Below are positions 17,194 through 28,307 of a stretch of DNA of 35,200 bases, one piece after another. Source of the DNA: Betaproteobacteria bacterium (GTDB lineage: Bacteria; Pseudomonadota; Gammaproteobacteria; Burkholderiales; SG8-39); NCBI GenBank assembly GCA_025356085.1, contig JANXUV010000210.1, forward strand, positions 1-35,200, in the 5' to 3' direction. The stretch's first letter is position 1, and each line of letters begins with the position of its first letter. The notes under the pieces were generated by a model that saw nothing but the letters and a program-made list of their open reading frames with translations, was not told the origin of the DNA and searched no databases. A program made the position numbers and the translations under genes.

Positions 17194-18239
17194 CCGCGGC
17201 GCTCCCGCCACAGGCCGAGCGCCTGCTGCGCCGATCGGTCAGAGTAGGAGAACAGCACGCACTCTTCCATTGCATCCAGCTGCAACGGCAGCCAGGAGGG
17301 GGCGACGAACGTGTCCTTGGGTCCGAACGAGAATGTTTCGTCCCCGATCCTCGCATTGCCGGCACCTTCCGCCACCGAGTAGATCGTGGCATCGGTAGAA
17401 CGGTAGGGCATCGAGCGAAAACCCTGCGGCAGCAACTGGATGAAGGCGCCGATGGTGGGCATCGCCGGCCCGCCGCTGAGCGGGTTGGTGAACTGCATCT
17501 TCCAGCCGTGGCAGGGATCCGGGTCGCCGTTTTTCGCCAGCGCCGCTAGGGCCTCGCGGCTGCGTCCGTAGGGGTAGCTGAAGATCGGCGAAGTCTTGCC
17601 AAATGGCGCCACCGGGTCGAGCGGCGCGAGGTTGCTGCCGTAGCGGGCGCGCGAGGTGCCTTCGCAGGCCGTCACCGGCTGCGTCTCCTCCGGGTAGTTC
17701 TCGGCGAACTGGGCGTCGAACAGCGCGAGGATCGGGATATCCAGGCCGTCCATCCAGACCACCGGCTCGCCGCCCTCGGGGTTGCCGTGGTCGTGCCAGG
17801 TCCAGGCAGGCGTGATGATGAAGTCACCCGGATGCATCACGGTGCGCTCCCCATTCACCGCGGTATAGGCGCCCGAGCCTTCGACGATGAAGCGCAGGGC
17901 CGACTGCGTATGACGGTGGCTGGGCGCGATTTCGCCGGGCAGAATCAATTGCAGGCCGCAATACAGGCTGCGCGTGATGCAGGATTGGCCGCGCATGCCG
18001 GGATTCTCCAGGATCAACACGCGGCGCACCGCTTCCCTGGCGGTGATCGCGAGGCCGGACTCCATGATGTAAGGCCGGATCGCCTGGTAGTTCCAGTAGC
18101 CCGGCTTGCAGGGGCTGTGCGGCTGCGGCGGCACCAGCGCATGGAGCACTTCCCACAGCGGCGCGAGGTTGTCCCGGTCCATGCGCTGATAGAACGCCTG
18201 TCTTGCGGCCTCGCTGCTCGGCTTCGGGACGCTCGCCAT
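17190..18239 (-). CDS. Gentisate 1,2-dioxygenase
   Basis: This 349-residue bicupin protein matches gentisate 1,2-dioxygenase, which opens gentisate (2,5-dihydroxybenzoate) to maleylpyruvate using Fe(II) and O2. The first cupin carries APSHRHTQSALRFIVEGSG with His108 and His110, followed by MHPGDFIITPAWTWHDHGN with His149 and His151, the expected iron-binding set. A second cupin follows (GAFIQLLPQGF, FGPKDTFVAPSW). The ATG has GGGAG six bases upstream. It leads the operon with hydrolase, transglutaminase-like and glycerate kinase genes. No maleylpyruvate isomerase or fumarylpyruvate hydrolase is recognised in the window. A related substrate such as 1-hydroxy-2-naphthoate or salicylate is possible. 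Confidence 0.9.
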   Translation of the reverse strand: MASVPKPSSEAARQAFYQRMDRDNLAPLWEVLHALVPPQPHSPCKPGYWNYQAIRPYIMESGLAITAREAVRRVLILENPGMRGQSCITRSLYCGLQLILPGEIAPSHRHTQSALRFIVEGSGAYTAVNGERTVMHPGDFIITPAWTWHDHGNPEGGEPVVWMDGLDIPILALFDAQFAENYPEETQPVTACEGTSRARYGSNLAPLDPVAPFGKTSPIFSYPYGRSREALAALAKNGDPDPCHGWKMQFTNPLSGGPAMPTIGAFIQLLPQGFRSMPYRSTDATIYSVAEGAGNARIGDETFSFGPKDTFVAPSWLPLQLDAMEECVLFSYSDRSAQQALGLWRERRG

Positions 18240-18263
18240 CTCTCACTCCCGGGTCAAAAAATC

Positions 18264-18271
18264 ATTATAAA
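18264..18271. promoter_or_regulatory. Overlapping divergent -10 elements
   Basis: In the 62-base gap between the gentisate dioxygenase and SnoaL-like genes, a perfect TATAAT on the minus strand (18264-18269) overlaps TATAAA on the plus strand (18266-18271). No good -35 hexamer is found at 16-18 bases on either side, so both promoters may need an activator. The overlap would make the two directions mutually exclusive. Confidence 0.45.
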
Positions 18272-18301
18272 GTGTGCCCTCACGCCATGCAGGGGAGAGC
18301 G

Positions 18302-18913
18302 ATGCCGCAGGACCGGGACGACAGGCTGGCGATTATCGAGACGGTGAACAACTGGGCGCTGTGGCGCGATGCGGGCGATTGGGAGCGCTTCCGCGGCGTC
18401 TGGCACGAGGACGGCTGGATGACGGCCACCTGGTTTCAGGGACCGGCCGAGAAGTTCATCGAGGTCAGCAAGGCGGGCTTCGACAAGGGCGTCAGCATCC
18501 TGCACTTCCTGGGCGGCAGCAGCGTCGATGTGAAGGGCGAGCGCGCCATCGCGCAGACCAAGATGACCATCAGCCAGCGCGCCAGCGTCGATGGGGTGAT
18601 GGTCGATGTCGTCTGCACAGGCCGTTTTTATGATTTTTTCGAAGAAAGAAAAAACAAATGGGCCATCGTGCGCCGGCAGCCGATCTACGAGAAGGACCGC
18701 ATGGACCCGCTCGACCCGTCTGCGAAGCTGGCGCTTGACCCGGAGCTGCTGGCGCGATTTCCTGAGGGCTACCGGCACCTTGCCTATCTGCAGACGAGGA
18801 TCGGCTTCACCATCAAGCTCGACCTGCCGCAGTTGAAGGGCCCGGTAGTCGAGGCGCTCTACATTCACGGCCAGGCCTGGCTCGAGGGCGCGCCCTCGGC
18901 GTTTCCGTCCTAG
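18302..18913 (+). CDS. SnoaL/NTF2-like family protein
   Basis: This 203-residue protein has the NTF2-like cone fold pattern of small aromatic-metabolism enzymes: RDDRLAIIETVNNWALWRDA at the start, then DGWMTATWFQGP and TKMTISQRASVDG, and the strand region VVCTGRFYDFFEERKNKWAI and VRRQPIYEKDRMDP. Such proteins include hydroxylase small subunits, isomerases and dehydratases; the role here is not known. The start is ATG 18302 behind GGGGAGAG; the frame is open further upstream but has no better site. It is divergent from gentisate dioxygenase, and its TAG shares CTAG with the iorB stop. Confidence 0.75.
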   Translation: MPQDRDDRLAIIETVNNWALWRDAGDWERFRGVWHEDGWMTATWFQGPAEKFIEVSKAGFDKGVSILHFLGGSSVDVKGERAIAQTKMTISQRASVDGVMVDVVCTGRFYDFFEERKNKWAIVRRQPIYEKDRMDPLDPSAKLALDPELLARFPEGYRHLAYLQTRIGFTIKLDLPQLKGPVVEALYIHGQAWLEGAPSAFPS

Positions 18914-20367
18914 CCCCGGACGGGCTTCAGCCAGGTCACCGGCTTGCCGAGCGCGCCGCCCAGGGCCTTTCCTTCCGGGTCGGCGAGCGCCGCTTCCCGC
19001 GCCTTGTGGATGGCCTTCGCCTGCGCGGCGGGGTCGGAGACCGCGGGGTTGTCCACCAGCGCGTCGAGGATGGCGAGGAAGTTCGCCTTGCCGCGGCGAT
19101 GCGTATCGCCGTACCCCTTGATCAGGCGTGCGCATTCGGCGACTTCGAGAGCGAGCGGCACGCTGCGCGCGGCGGCATCGCGTACTCGCGTGAGCCAATG
19201 CTCGATGAGTTTCTGCTCTTCCCCGTAGCGGTAGGAATGGGGCCGCCAGGGTTTCAGCCAGGCGAGCGAGCGCACGAGCAGGTAGCCGAACACGCCAGAG
19301 GTCTTGAGGTGCATGCCGACGTTGTAGGCATCCAGCTTGCCGTTCTTTTCCGCCCACTGGGTGAGAGGCCGGCCCAGGAACGGGGGAAGCAGGGAGGCGA
19401 GTTCTTCCACGCCCGGCTTGAGAAAGTCGATCACCACGACCGGTTCGCCGTCCTTGGCGCCCACTTCCTTGCGCACGCGCTCGAAGCGCGAGGCGCGGGT
19501 TTTCAGGTCGGCGACGCGGATGATGTCTTCATACGCCATCCAGAGAGCGAGATGCCTTGCCGTTTCGGCTGAAAGTTTTTTGTCCTTGCCCTGGAAAAAC
19601 TCCATCCGTTGCAAAAACAGGTTCGCGTATGCCGCACTCTGGTAGTCCGTCAGCCGCTCGACGCCGAGCCGCATGATTTCGTCGATTTCCGTAGCCTGCT
19701 TCGGCGGCGCTGGCGGCTGCGGCGTCGAGCGGGTCCCGGCGGCGATCTCGCAGCCGGCGGCAAAGCCGCGCAGGCTTGCTTCGGCGCCGCGCCCGCCGCC
19801 GCGGATCGCCTGCTCGCAGGCTTCGCGCGTCAGGGGCAGGACGCCGCTGCCCGCCATGGCGCCGAATAGCACGGCGTTGATCACGGTGCCGCTGTCCTGC
19901 GCCAGCTTGCGCATGTCGAACAGTAGCGCCAGTTTCGCCAATTGCTTGCCGGCCTCGATCACGCGTTCACTGTCGAAGCGGCCGTCGGCCATCTGCATCT
20001 TTTCCACCGTGGCGTAGATGCGGTGGGTGGAGGCGACCAGCGTGGTGCGCTCGGGGCTGACGTAGCCGTTTTGCATCGCGCGGCCGGCTTCGATCAGCTC
20101 GGAGGCGACCATGATGTCGACGTTGCCCGGGCTGGGTGTGAGCGAGAATACCGGCGACTTGCCGCCGAGCTGCGCCTGCGTTGCCGGGAAGATCTCCAGG
20201 TAGTAGGTGGTCGCGCCGGTGCGCTGCGCGACGCCCGGGATCGACGTGCTCTGAGACGGGAAGCCGCATTGCGCCGCGGCGTCGATCAGCCAGTCGGCCA
20301 TCACGCCGCCGCCTTCGCCGCCTAGGGCCGCGATCAGGATGGTGATGGGGCGTTCGGGAAGGCTCAT
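18910..20367 (-). CDS. iorB: Indolepyruvate:ferredoxin oxidoreductase beta subunit with C-terminal extension
   Basis: This 485-residue protein starts MSLPERPITILIAALGGEGG. Residues about 8-190 are the gamma domain of 2-oxoacid:ferredoxin oxidoreductases, with the GGEGGGVMADWL motif and the QRTGATTYYLEI segment. The remaining about 280 residues form the extra helical domain found in the long bacterial IorB type. With IorA it converts aryl-2-oxo acids plus CoA to acyl-CoA, CO2 and reduced ferredoxin. The ATG overlaps the upstream iorA stop as ATGA at 20364-20367. Gly-rich and Pro-rich linker sequence (PQPPAPPKQA) joins the two domains. Confidence 0.88.
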   Translation of the reverse strand: MSLPERPITILIAALGGEGGGVMADWLIDAAAQCGFPSQSTSIPGVAQRTGATTYYLEIFPATQAQLGGKSPVFSLTPSPGNVDIMVASELIEAGRAMQNGYVSPERTTLVASTHRIYATVEKMQMADGRFDSERVIEAGKQLAKLALLFDMRKLAQDSGTVINAVLFGAMAGSGVLPLTREACEQAIRGGGRGAEASLRGFAAGCEIAAGTRSTPQPPAPPKQATEIDEIMRLGVERLTDYQSAAYANLFLQRMEFFQGKDKKLSAETARHLALWMAYEDIIRVADLKTRASRFERVRKEVGAKDGEPVVVIDFLKPGVEELASLLPPFLGRPLTQWAEKNGKLDAYNVGMHLKTSGVFGYLLVRSLAWLKPWRPHSYRYGEEQKLIEHWLTRVRDAAARSVPLALEVAECARLIKGYGDTHRRGKANFLAILDALVDNPAVSDPAAQAKAIHKAREAALADPEGKALGGALGKPVTWLKPVRG

Positions 20368-22466
20368 GTGAAAAGGTTCCGGATTTTCCGCAGGGTTTTG
20401 TCCAGGAGGTTCGGATTCTGGACAACCTCTGCCCGATAGAAGGAAGGGCATAGGACCGCGGCGTGCGCGTTCTCGCCGCACAGGCCGCAGCCGACGCAGC
20501 CGTCTATCACGGTGGCCACCGGGTCGCGCCGCAGCGGGTCCGGGTTGTCCTTTATGGTGAGGGTGGGGCAGCCGGACAGACGGATGCAGGAGTGGTCGCC
20601 GGTGCAGGTGTCCTCGTCCACCCCGTACTTCACCCGGACGGTTCTTTTCCCTTCGGACAGATTCTTCGCAATCACGGGTCGCAACCTGCGCTGGCGCTCG
20701 AGCTGGCACTCGCCCTCGGCGACGATCACCTTGAGGCCCTTCTGCTCGGTGGTCATCGCATCCCGGTAGGTCTTCGTCATCGCGCCGACGTCGTAGTTGT
20801 CGACCGTGCGCAGCCATTTCACGCCGATCCCTCTCAGGGTGTCCTCGATGGAGTGTTCAGAATTTTTGGGTGAAGAAAGCAGTTCCTGGGTGCCCGTCGC
20901 CGAGGCGTAGCCGTTTTTCATGATCACCAGCACGCCGTCGCCCTTGTTCATCAGGTTGGAGGCCACGCCCGACAACAGGCCGTTGTGCCAGAAGCCGCCA
21001 TCGCCCATCACCGCCACCGGCCGCCTGGCCGACATCGGCGTCACTCCCGCGGCGCTGGCGAGGCTCATGCCGTAGCCGAGCAGGGTATTGCCCTGCGAGA
21101 ACGGCTCGAAGGAGGCGAAGGCGTGGCAGCCGACGTCCATCGAGACGTGCGGCCGGCCGATGTCCTGCGCCACCAGCTTCATCGCCGAGAATACCGGCCG
21201 CTCCGGGCAGCCGACGCAGAAGGTCGGCGGGCGCTGGGGCATGGCGCCCAGCAAAGCGGCTGCTTTTCCCTTTGTACTTTGAATTGAATTCAACCAAAGA
21301 GAACCTGAAGATAAATTCAGTTGCGGCGCGTGCAGTGCGAGGAATTTGGCCAGGCCGCTTACCAGCAGCTCGGTGTTGTACTCGCCCGCCATCTGCAGGA
21401 AATCCTTGCCGTGCAACTTCGTCTGCAGGTCCGCGCGCCGCAGGTGGGTGGCGATTTCCTGTTCGATGAATTCCGGCTGGCCTTCTTCGATGACCAGCAA
21501 CGCGGTCTTGTTTTTCGAAAAAGAACTTATTTCGTCCGGCAAAAGCGGATAGACGGCATTCAATACGTAAATCGGAATCCGGCAGTTGCCGAAACCGTCG
21601 GCCAGGTCCAGCAGTTGCAGGGCGCGCATCAGGCCGTTGTAGAGGCCGCCCTGCACGACCAGGCCGACATCGTCCACGTCGCCCGTGAACATTTCATTCA
21701 GCTTGTGCTCGGCGATGTACTTGCGCGCCGCCGGCAGGCGCACGTCGTTTTTCAGCTTTTCCTGCCGGAAGATGGCGGGCGGGTGCGCGAGGCGGTCGTA
21801 GATGAATTCCTTCGGCGGGCCCTCGAGCAGGTGGCGCATCGAGACCGCCGGCGCGACGTTGTTTTTCGCAACGAAGCTGCCATGCACATGGCAGGCGCGG
21901 ATTCTCAGCTCCATCATCACCGGGGTGTTGGAGTCCTCCGACAGTGCGAAGCCGTGCTCTACCATATCCACGATAGTGCTCAGGTTGGGCCGCGGGTCGA
22001 GCAGCCACATCAGCGACTTCATGGCGAAGGAATGGCTGCGCTCCTGCGCCACCACGCCGCCCTCGCCGTAGTCCTCGCCCAGAACGATCAGCGTGCCGCC
22101 CATCACGCCGGCGCTCGCCAGGTAGGAAAGCGCATCGGCGGCGACATTGGTGCCGACCACCGATTTCCAGGTCACCGCGCCGCGCGCCGGATAGTTGATC
22201 GAGGCGCCGAGCATCGCTGCCGCGGAGGCTTCGCTGGTGCAGGCTTCCACGTGCACGCCGAGATCGTCCAGGTAGTCGCGCGCCTGCACCATCACGTCGA
22301 GGAGGTGCGATACCGGCGCGCCCTGGTAGCCGCCGACGTAGGAGACGCCCGATTGCAGCAACGCCTTGGTCACCGCGAGGATGCCCTCGCCGTGGAAGGT
22401 TTCTCCGTCGCCGAGGCGAAGGGACTCTATTTCCTTAGTGAATTGCCGTTCCAAAGCTTGTCCCAC
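20364..22466 (-). CDS. iorA: Indolepyruvate:ferredoxin oxidoreductase alpha subunit, copy 1
   Basis: This protein of about 700 residues holds the complete IorA layout. The pyrimidine-binding N-terminal domain has GGYQGAPVSH; then come a transketolase-like middle domain, the thiamine-diphosphate motif GDGGFWHNGLLSGVASNLMN, and a C-terminal double [4Fe-4S] ferredoxin region (DEDTCTGDHSCIRLSGCP, CVGCGLCGENAHAAVLCP). It catalyses oxidative decarboxylation of aryl pyruvates to acyl-CoA. The chosen GTG at 22466 overlaps copy 2 by 40 bases. A TTG at 22454 after GGTGGGA matches the start of copy 2 (MERSF against LERQF) and is about as likely. It is followed by iorB with an ATGA overlap. Confidence 0.88.
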   Translation of the reverse strand: MGQALERQFTKEIESLRLGDGETFHGEGILAVTKALLQSGVSYVGGYQGAPVSHLLDVMVQARDYLDDLGVHVEACTSEASAAAMLGASINYPARGAVTWKSVVGTNVAADALSYLASAGVMGGTLIVLGEDYGEGGVVAQERSHSFAMKSLMWLLDPRPNLSTIVDMVEHGFALSEDSNTPVMMELRIRACHVHGSFVAKNNVAPAVSMRHLLEGPPKEFIYDRLAHPPAIFRQEKLKNDVRLPAARKYIAEHKLNEMFTGDVDDVGLVVQGGLYNGLMRALQLLDLADGFGNCRIPIYVLNAVYPLLPDEISSFSKNKTALLVIEEGQPEFIEQEIATHLRRADLQTKLHGKDFLQMAGEYNTELLVSGLAKFLALHAPQLNLSSGSLWLNSIQSTKGKAAALLGAMPQRPPTFCVGCPERPVFSAMKLVAQDIGRPHVSMDVGCHAFASFEPFSQGNTLLGYGMSLASAAGVTPMSARRPVAVMGDGGFWHNGLLSGVASNLMNKGDGVLVIMKNGYASATGTQELLSSPKNSEHSIEDTLRGIGVKWLRTVDNYDVGAMTKTYRDAMTTEQKGLKVIVAEGECQLERQRRLRPVIAKNLSEGKRTVRVKYGVDEDTCTGDHSCIRLSGCPTLTIKDNPDPLRRDPVATVIDGCVGCGLCGENAHAAVLCPSFYRAEVVQNPNLLDKTLRKIRNLFT

Positions 22467-24496
22467 CAGTTAGGGTTTTGAATGATTTCCGCGCGGTAGA
22501 ACGATGGACAGAGCACGGCCGCGTGGGCGTTCTCCCCGCACAGGCCGCAGCCGACGCAGCCGTCGATCACGGTAGCCACCGGGTCGCGCCGCAGCGGGTC
22601 GGGGTTGTCTTTGATGGTGAGGGTGGGGCAGCCCGACAGGCGGATGCAGGAGTGATCGCCTGTGCAGGTGTCTTCGTCGACGCCGTATTTCACCCGGACG
22701 GTTCGCTTGCCTTCGGCCAATTGCTTTGCGACGACGGGTCGCAGCTTGCGCTGGCGTTCAAGTTGGCATTCGCCCTCGGCGATGATCACCTTGAGGCCCT
22801 TATAATCCGTGGACATCGCGTCCTTCAGCACCCTTGCCACGTCGCCAACGTGGTAGTTGTCCACCGTCTTTACCCAGCCGACGCCCACGCCCGTGAGCGC
22901 GCGCTCGATCGCCATGGCGTCCGATTTCCATTCGCTGTGCTGCGGGCTGGAGGGCAGTTCCTGCGTGCCGGTAGCGGAGCTATAGCCGTTCTTCATGATG
23001 ACTAGGATGCCGTCGTCCTTGTTGAAGACGGAATTGGCGATGCCCGAGGTGAGGCCGTTATGCCAGAAGCCGCCGTCCCCCATGATAGTGAGCGTGCGCT
23101 TGCCGAACATGGTGTTGACTGCTGAATTCGAGGCCATCCCCAGGCCGTAGCCGAGCACCGTATGGCCGATGTTGAACGGCGGCAGGGTGGCGAAGGTATG
23201 GCAGCCGATGTCGGCGGAGATGTGGAAGGCGCCGGTCGTCTTTTCGGCGACCTTCATCGCCGCGAACACCGGCCGCTCCGGGCAGCCGACGCAGAATCCG
23301 GGCGGGCGGGCGGGAACGATGCCGAGCAATTCCGTGGCTTTTGTTTTCAGTTTTTTTACTGCATTTATTTCAATATCACGATTAAAAAACTTGCTGATAC
23401 CCGCCAGAACAACTTCACCCGTGTATTCTCCCGCCAGCGGCAGCACGTCCTTGCCATGCACCTTGACCAGGTTTGCTTCGGCGCGGCGCAGCGCCGCCTG
23501 CACCGCATCCTCGATGAACGCGGGCTGGCCTTCCTCGACCACCAGAACGCGCTTCCTGTCCACGCAGAACGCAACGATTTCTTCCGGGATCATCGGATAA
23601 GCGACATTCATGCAGTAGATCGGCACGCGCGTGGCGCCGAAGGCATCCGCGAGGCCCAGCAGCTGAAGCGCGCGGATCACCGCGTTGTACATGCCGCCCT
23701 GGCACAGGATGCCGGTGTCGGACATATCGCCCGCAAATACTTCGTTCAGTTTGTGCTGTCTGATAAAAGCAACGGCAGCCGGCCAGCGCACTTCTATCTT
23801 GTGTTTCTCCTGCGCATAAGTGGCGGGCGGCAGGCTGATGCGCCCGAAGTCGAAATCCGGCCTTTCGATGGGGTTGTTTTTCGAGTTTTTTGAACTCACG
23901 TTGTTCTTCGTCACGAACGACCCATGCACGTGGCAGGCGCGGATCCGCAGCTCGAGCAGGACCGGGGTGTTCGAAGCTTCCGAGAGCTCGAAGCCTTTTT
24001 CCACCATCTCCACGATCTTCGGCAGGTTCGGCCGCGGATCGAGCAGCCACATCTGAGATTTCATCGCGAAAGCGTGGCTGCGCTCCTGGATGATCGAGGA
24101 ACCCTCGCCGTAGTCTTCCCCCAGCACCACCAGCGCGCCGCCAACCACTCCGGCCGAGGCGAGGTTAGATAGCGCGTCGGACGCCACGTTGGTGCCCACC
24201 GTGGACTTGAACGCGACCGCGCCGCGAATCGGGTAGTTGATCGAAGCGCCCAGCATCGCCGCGGCCCCGGCTTCATTGGCGTTGGTTTCAACGTGCACGC
24301 CCAGTCCGTCGAGGATGTCGCGCGCGTCGTTCAGCACGTCCATCACGTGCGATACCGGCGCGCCCTGGTAGCCGCCGACATAGGCCACGCCGGACTGCAG
24401 CAGCGCCTTGGTCACCGCGAGGATGCCTTCGCCGTGGAAGGTCTCGCCTTCACCGAGCTTTAACAGTTCCACTTCCTGCCTGAAGGAACGTTCCAT
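22427..24496 (-). CDS. iorA: Indolepyruvate:ferredoxin oxidoreductase alpha subunit, copy 2
   Basis: This 689-residue paralogue of the next gene has the same domain order: GGYQGAPVSHVMDVL, the TPP motif GDGGFWHNGLTSGIANSVFN, and the cluster-binding DEDTCTGDHSCIRLSGCP and CVGCGLCGENAHAAVLCP. Both copies keep all motifs, so neither looks dead. The middle is less alike than the two ends. A Lys/Asn/Ser-rich insert (SSKNSKNNPIERP) is unique to this copy. The ATG at 24496 directly abuts the dctM stop at 24497, so it is probably co-transcribed with the TRAP genes. Substrate difference between the copies is unknown. Confidence 0.88.
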   Translation of the reverse strand: MERSFRQEVELLKLGEGETFHGEGILAVTKALLQSGVAYVGGYQGAPVSHVMDVLNDARDILDGLGVHVETNANEAGAAAMLGASINYPIRGAVAFKSTVGTNVASDALSNLASAGVVGGALVVLGEDYGEGSSIIQERSHAFAMKSQMWLLDPRPNLPKIVEMVEKGFELSEASNTPVLLELRIRACHVHGSFVTKNNVSSKNSKNNPIERPDFDFGRISLPPATYAQEKHKIEVRWPAAVAFIRQHKLNEVFAGDMSDTGILCQGGMYNAVIRALQLLGLADAFGATRVPIYCMNVAYPMIPEEIVAFCVDRKRVLVVEEGQPAFIEDAVQAALRRAEANLVKVHGKDVLPLAGEYTGEVVLAGISKFFNRDIEINAVKKLKTKATELLGIVPARPPGFCVGCPERPVFAAMKVAEKTTGAFHISADIGCHTFATLPPFNIGHTVLGYGLGMASNSAVNTMFGKRTLTIMGDGGFWHNGLTSGIANSVFNKDDGILVIMKNGYSSATGTQELPSSPQHSEWKSDAMAIERALTGVGVGWVKTVDNYHVGDVARVLKDAMSTDYKGLKVIIAEGECQLERQRKLRPVVAKQLAEGKRTVRVKYGVDEDTCTGDHSCIRLSGCPTLTIKDNPDPLRRDPVATVIDGCVGCGLCGENAHAAVLCPSFYRAEIIQNPNWWDKLWNGNSLRK

Positions 24497-25810
24497 CTAG
24501 ACCAGTACCTTCGGCAGCCAAACCGCGATCGCGGGAATGAAGAACACGATCGCCAGCAGCACCAGGCTCATCGCCAGGTACGGAATCACCGCGATGAAGA
24601 TGTGGCTCATCTTCACTTCGGGCGGCGACACGCCTTTCATGGTCATCAGCAGCAGGCCGTGCGGCGGCAGCAGCAGGCCGAGCTGCATGCAGATCAGGAA
24701 CATGACGCCAAACCAGACCGGGTCGACGCCGTATTTCTGCACCAGTGGCATGTAGATCGGCAGCGTGATCATCATCATGCTGACCTGCTCGACGAAGAGA
24801 CCGAGGAACACCAGCAGCAGCATCATGGCCATGATCACTGCGCCGGGCGACAGGCCGAGGCCGGCGATGATTTCAACCAGGCCGTTGCTCGCGCCCGAAA
24901 ACGACAGGATTTGCGAGAACGTGGTGGCGCCGACAATGATGAACAGGATCATGCCCGAGATTGCCGCCGTGCCGCGCAGGGCCTTCAGCAGGTTCGCGAA
25001 GGTAAGCGCGCGGTAGACCAGCGCGAGGCCCATGGTGAACAGCGCGCCGATCGCCGCCGATTCGGTCGGCGTGGCCCAGCCTGCGGACATCGAGGCGACC
25101 ACGACGACGAAGATCGACACCAGCGGCAGCACGTACTGAAAGAACGGACGCAGTTTCTCCCAGCCCTTGTATTCGGTGAACGCCGTCGCCGGCGCGAGCG
25201 AGGGGTTCATTTTCACGCGCACGATGATGTAGACGATGAAGGCGGCGCTCAGCATCAGACCGGGAATGACGCCGCCGATCAAAAGCTTCGAGATGGAGAT
25301 GCCCGACAGGCTGCCAAGCAGCACGGTGAGGGCCGATGGCGGTATCAGCATGTCGACCGCGCCGATCGCCATCAGCGGGCCGGTCGCCATGGTGGGGTGA
25401 TAGCCGCGCGACAGCATCACGGGCAGCATGAGGCTCCCCAGCATCGCCGTGGTGGCGATGGTCGAGCCGGAGATCGCCGAGAACACCGTGCCCGCGACAA
25501 CCGCGACCACCGCGAGCCGGCCGGGCACCTGGCGGATCAGGCGCTCGACGCCGTCGATCACCTTCACGGCGAGGCCGGTGTGGAACAGCACTTCTCCCAT
25601 CAGGACGAATAGCGGGATGGGCGTCAGCGAAAAGCTCGCTACCGAGACCACGCTGTTGCGCACGATCTGGGTGAGGCCGGCTTCGCCGCCCAGGAACAGC
25701 ACCGCGCCGGCGAGGTTGATGACGAGAAAAGAAAACGCGACCGGCAGCCCGAGGAACAGCAGCACGGTCGATCCCCCGAGCATCAACCAGGCAGCAGCGG
25801 CCCAGGACAT
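24497..25810 (-). CDS. dctM: TRAP transporter large permease subunit (DctM type)
   Basis: This 437-residue membrane protein has about 12 hydrophobic segments and DctM signatures: PIPLFVLMGEVLFHTGL, FSAISGSTIATTAMLGSLML, MAIGAVDMLIPPSALTVLLG, and near the end MQLGLLLPPHGLLLMTMKGV. It is the Na+-coupled transport subunit of a tripartite ATP-independent periplasmic transporter. The ATG at 25810, four bases after the dctQ stop, gives the usual N-terminus MSWAAAAWLMLGGS; the frame remains open upstream without family similarity. It is followed immediately by iorA copy 2. Confidence 0.9.
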   Translation of the reverse strand: MSWAAAAWLMLGGSTVLLFLGLPVAFSFLVINLAGAVLFLGGEAGLTQIVRNSVVSVASFSLTPIPLFVLMGEVLFHTGLAVKVIDGVERLIRQVPGRLAVVAVVAGTVFSAISGSTIATTAMLGSLMLPVMLSRGYHPTMATGPLMAIGAVDMLIPPSALTVLLGSLSGISISKLLIGGVIPGLMLSAAFIVYIIVRVKMNPSLAPATAFTEYKGWEKLRPFFQYVLPLVSIFVVVVASMSAGWATPTESAAIGALFTMGLALVYRALTFANLLKALRGTAAISGMILFIIVGATTFSQILSFSGASNGLVEIIAGLGLSPGAVIMAMMLLLVFLGLFVEQVSMMMITLPIYMPLVQKYGVDPVWFGVMFLICMQLGLLLPPHGLLLMTMKGVSPPEVKMSHIFIAVIPYLAMSLVLLAIVFFIPAIAVWLPKVLV

Positions 25811-25814
25811 GCCG

Positions 25815-26341
25815 TCAGCCCGTCGAAACCGCGTCGTCGCGCGGTGCGCGTGCGCCGAGGCTGAGCCGCCGCATGCGGAACCCCATCTCGATGGCGAGCA
25901 GCAGGAAGGCGATCGGCAGCGGCGTGAGCATCCACCACTCTGGCGTGACCAGCGTCTTGATGGACATCGAGCCCGCATTGAAGCTGGCGAGCACCGCGCG
26001 GGCACCGTACCAGGCGATCATCAGGCAGCAGACAAGGCCGAGCGTGTCGGAGATCCACTCGAAGACCCAGCCAAGACGGGGAGGTACCGCGCGCAGCACG
26101 ATGTCGACGCGGATGTGCTGGCCCTGCCGGAGCAGCCAGGGCGCGGTCAGCATGGTCACCAGATAGAGCATTGCCTCGGACACCTCGTTCGCCCAGGCGA
26201 TCCCGTAGACCCCGGGGATCACGCGCACGTTCCGCAGCAGCACGTCGGCGCAGATCATCAGCGTCATCAGCAAGATGACGGCGCAACCGAGCAGCGCCAG
26301 CGCTTCGAGGAGCTTGCCGAAGGCTGACGCTGCCCTTTCCA

Positions 26342-26342
<1 letters not shown>
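25815..26342 (-). CDS. dctQ: TRAP transporter small permease subunit (DctQ type)
   Basis: This 175-residue protein has four predicted membrane segments and the DctQ pattern ICADVLLRNV near residue 32, WANEVSEAMLYLVTMLTAPW, and RQGQHIRVDIV. DctQ bridges the large permease and the binding protein. Its ATG shares one base with the dctP stop (TGATG at 26340-26344 read on the minus strand), so the two are coupled. Confidence 0.9.

Positions 26343-28307
<1,965 letters not shown>

Noticed and set aside
14427-18913. Idea that the catabolic block is a recently inserted mobile island next to the ribosomal genes
   Set aside because: No integrase, transposase, tRNA, terminal repeats or clear overall composition shift is visible at the boundary near 14424.
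22427-22466. Frameshift or assembly error at the iorA-iorA overlap
   Set aside because: Both proteins have complete family ends on each side, and a TTG at 22454 gives a start matching copy 2, so a simple overlap explains it.
24602-25612. Open plus-strand frame opposite dctM
   Set aside because: His/Gln/Arg-rich shadow of a membrane protein gene; the minus strand has DctM motifs throughout.
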